Origin: Amycolatopsis sp. WAC 01376
Lineage (GTDB): Bacteria > Actinomycetota > Actinomycetes > Mycobacteriales > Pseudonocardiaceae
Assembly (NCBI RefSeq): GCF_003947415.1
Contig: NZ_QHKL01000002.1
Location: 1,426,001 to 1,490,000, forward strand
Direction of reading: 5' to 3'
Length of the DNA: 64,000 bases
Part shown: piece by piece, positions 63,788 to 64,000 of the stretch
How the letters are laid out: each line of letters starts with the position of its first letter
Position numbering within the stretch: the first letter of the stretch is position 1
Program-made: the position numbers and the translations under genes
The notes under the pieces: model-generated
Database searches by the model: none
What the model was told of the DNA's origin: nothing
Seen by the model: the letters and a program-made list of their open reading frames with translations, nothing else

Positions 63788-64000
63788 TGGTGGGTTCTCC
63801 TAGTCAGGGATGCCCCACCGGGCGAGCGTCGTGGCTCAGCCGCGAGGGGCGAGTGGATGGGGGCGGCAAAGGCCCCGGACAGTCATCAGCACGAGGCACC
63901 TCCCAGTCGCATCCACCGGCTCCCTGCCGGATCGCGCACGATCATCGCGGACACCGCCGAGCGCCCGCAACCGATTTAATTTCGAGAGCCCCGAAACCCG
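63788..64000. other. Gene-free end of the window
   Basis: 213 bases with the RBS of the RIO kinase gene (AGGAG, 63797-63801 on the minus strand) and no supported reading frame. A short TTTCGAGAGCCCCGAAA hairpin-like stretch lies near 63979. The next gene is outside the window. Confidence 0.4.

Overview
The window looks like chromosome of a high-GC actinomycete of the Pseudonocardiaceae, most likely Amycolatopsis or a close relative. I infer this from the very high GC with strong GC3 bias, a sporulation sigma factor of the WhiG type, mycothione reductase (mycothiol is actinobacterial), many GTG starts, and the conserved actinobacterial gene order rpsB-tsf-pyrH-frr-cdsA-rlmN ... dxr-rip1-ispG-GNAT-pbp-map ... 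mtr. I see no rRNA, tRNA, CRISPR array, IS element or prophage. The genus was not tested against a database.

Layout. 1-5.0 kb: DNA-processing and development genes (end of yifB/comM, dprA, xerC, whiG), a 21-bp tandem-repeat array and a secreted M23 peptidase. 5.0-9.5 kb: translation and lipid core (rpsB, tsf, pyrH, frr, cdsA) behind two DnaA-box-like sites. 9.5-13.6 kb: an accessory pocket (secreted carboxylesterase with a TTA codon, VOC protein, methyltransferase, PadR regulator). 13.7-14.8 kb: rlmN. 14.8-45.6 kb: a long lineage-specific stretch that separates rlmN from dxr. It holds small reductases and dehydrogenases, an AraC/TauE pair, a secreted BNR-repeat protein, hydrolases, an RsbU-like phosphatase next to an ANTAR regulator, a Tat-exported PhoD phosphatase, a membrane/HTH pair, a MarR/MFS pair, a P450 facing a hydrolase, a MocR regulator, metH with an S-adenosylhomocysteine riboswitch, an acyltransferase and a secreted cyclophilin. 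45.7-53.2 kb: isoprenoid and envelope core (dxr, rip1, ispG, GNAT, penicillin-binding lipoprotein, map). 53.2-64 kb: GntR/MFS pair, mtr, M15 lipoprotein, trypsin-like protease, two GNAT/bioF genes, DEAD-box helicase and RIO kinase.

Regulation visible in the sequence. About fourteen genes have a TANNNT- or NANNNT-type -10 hexamer six or seven bases before the start codon, so they are probably transcribed without a leader; this decided several starts (32506, 33418, 33505, 36267, 48262, 53983, 55286). Operator-like palindromes sit on the promoters of the HTH/membrane, MarR/MFS, PadR and GntR loci. A sigma-B-like promoter precedes the RsbU-type phosphatase.

The most unusual structure is not a gene. 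Intergenic spaces, mainly between convergent genes, carry long and often perfect inverted repeats (arms 12-29 bp). Many share the skeleton TGAANGGNCCNTT but differ in sequence from copy to copy while remaining self-complementary. Together with two 21-bp tandem-repeat arrays and a scattered GTCC-N5-GGAC palindrome, they form a layer of repeated DNA that the genes do not explain.
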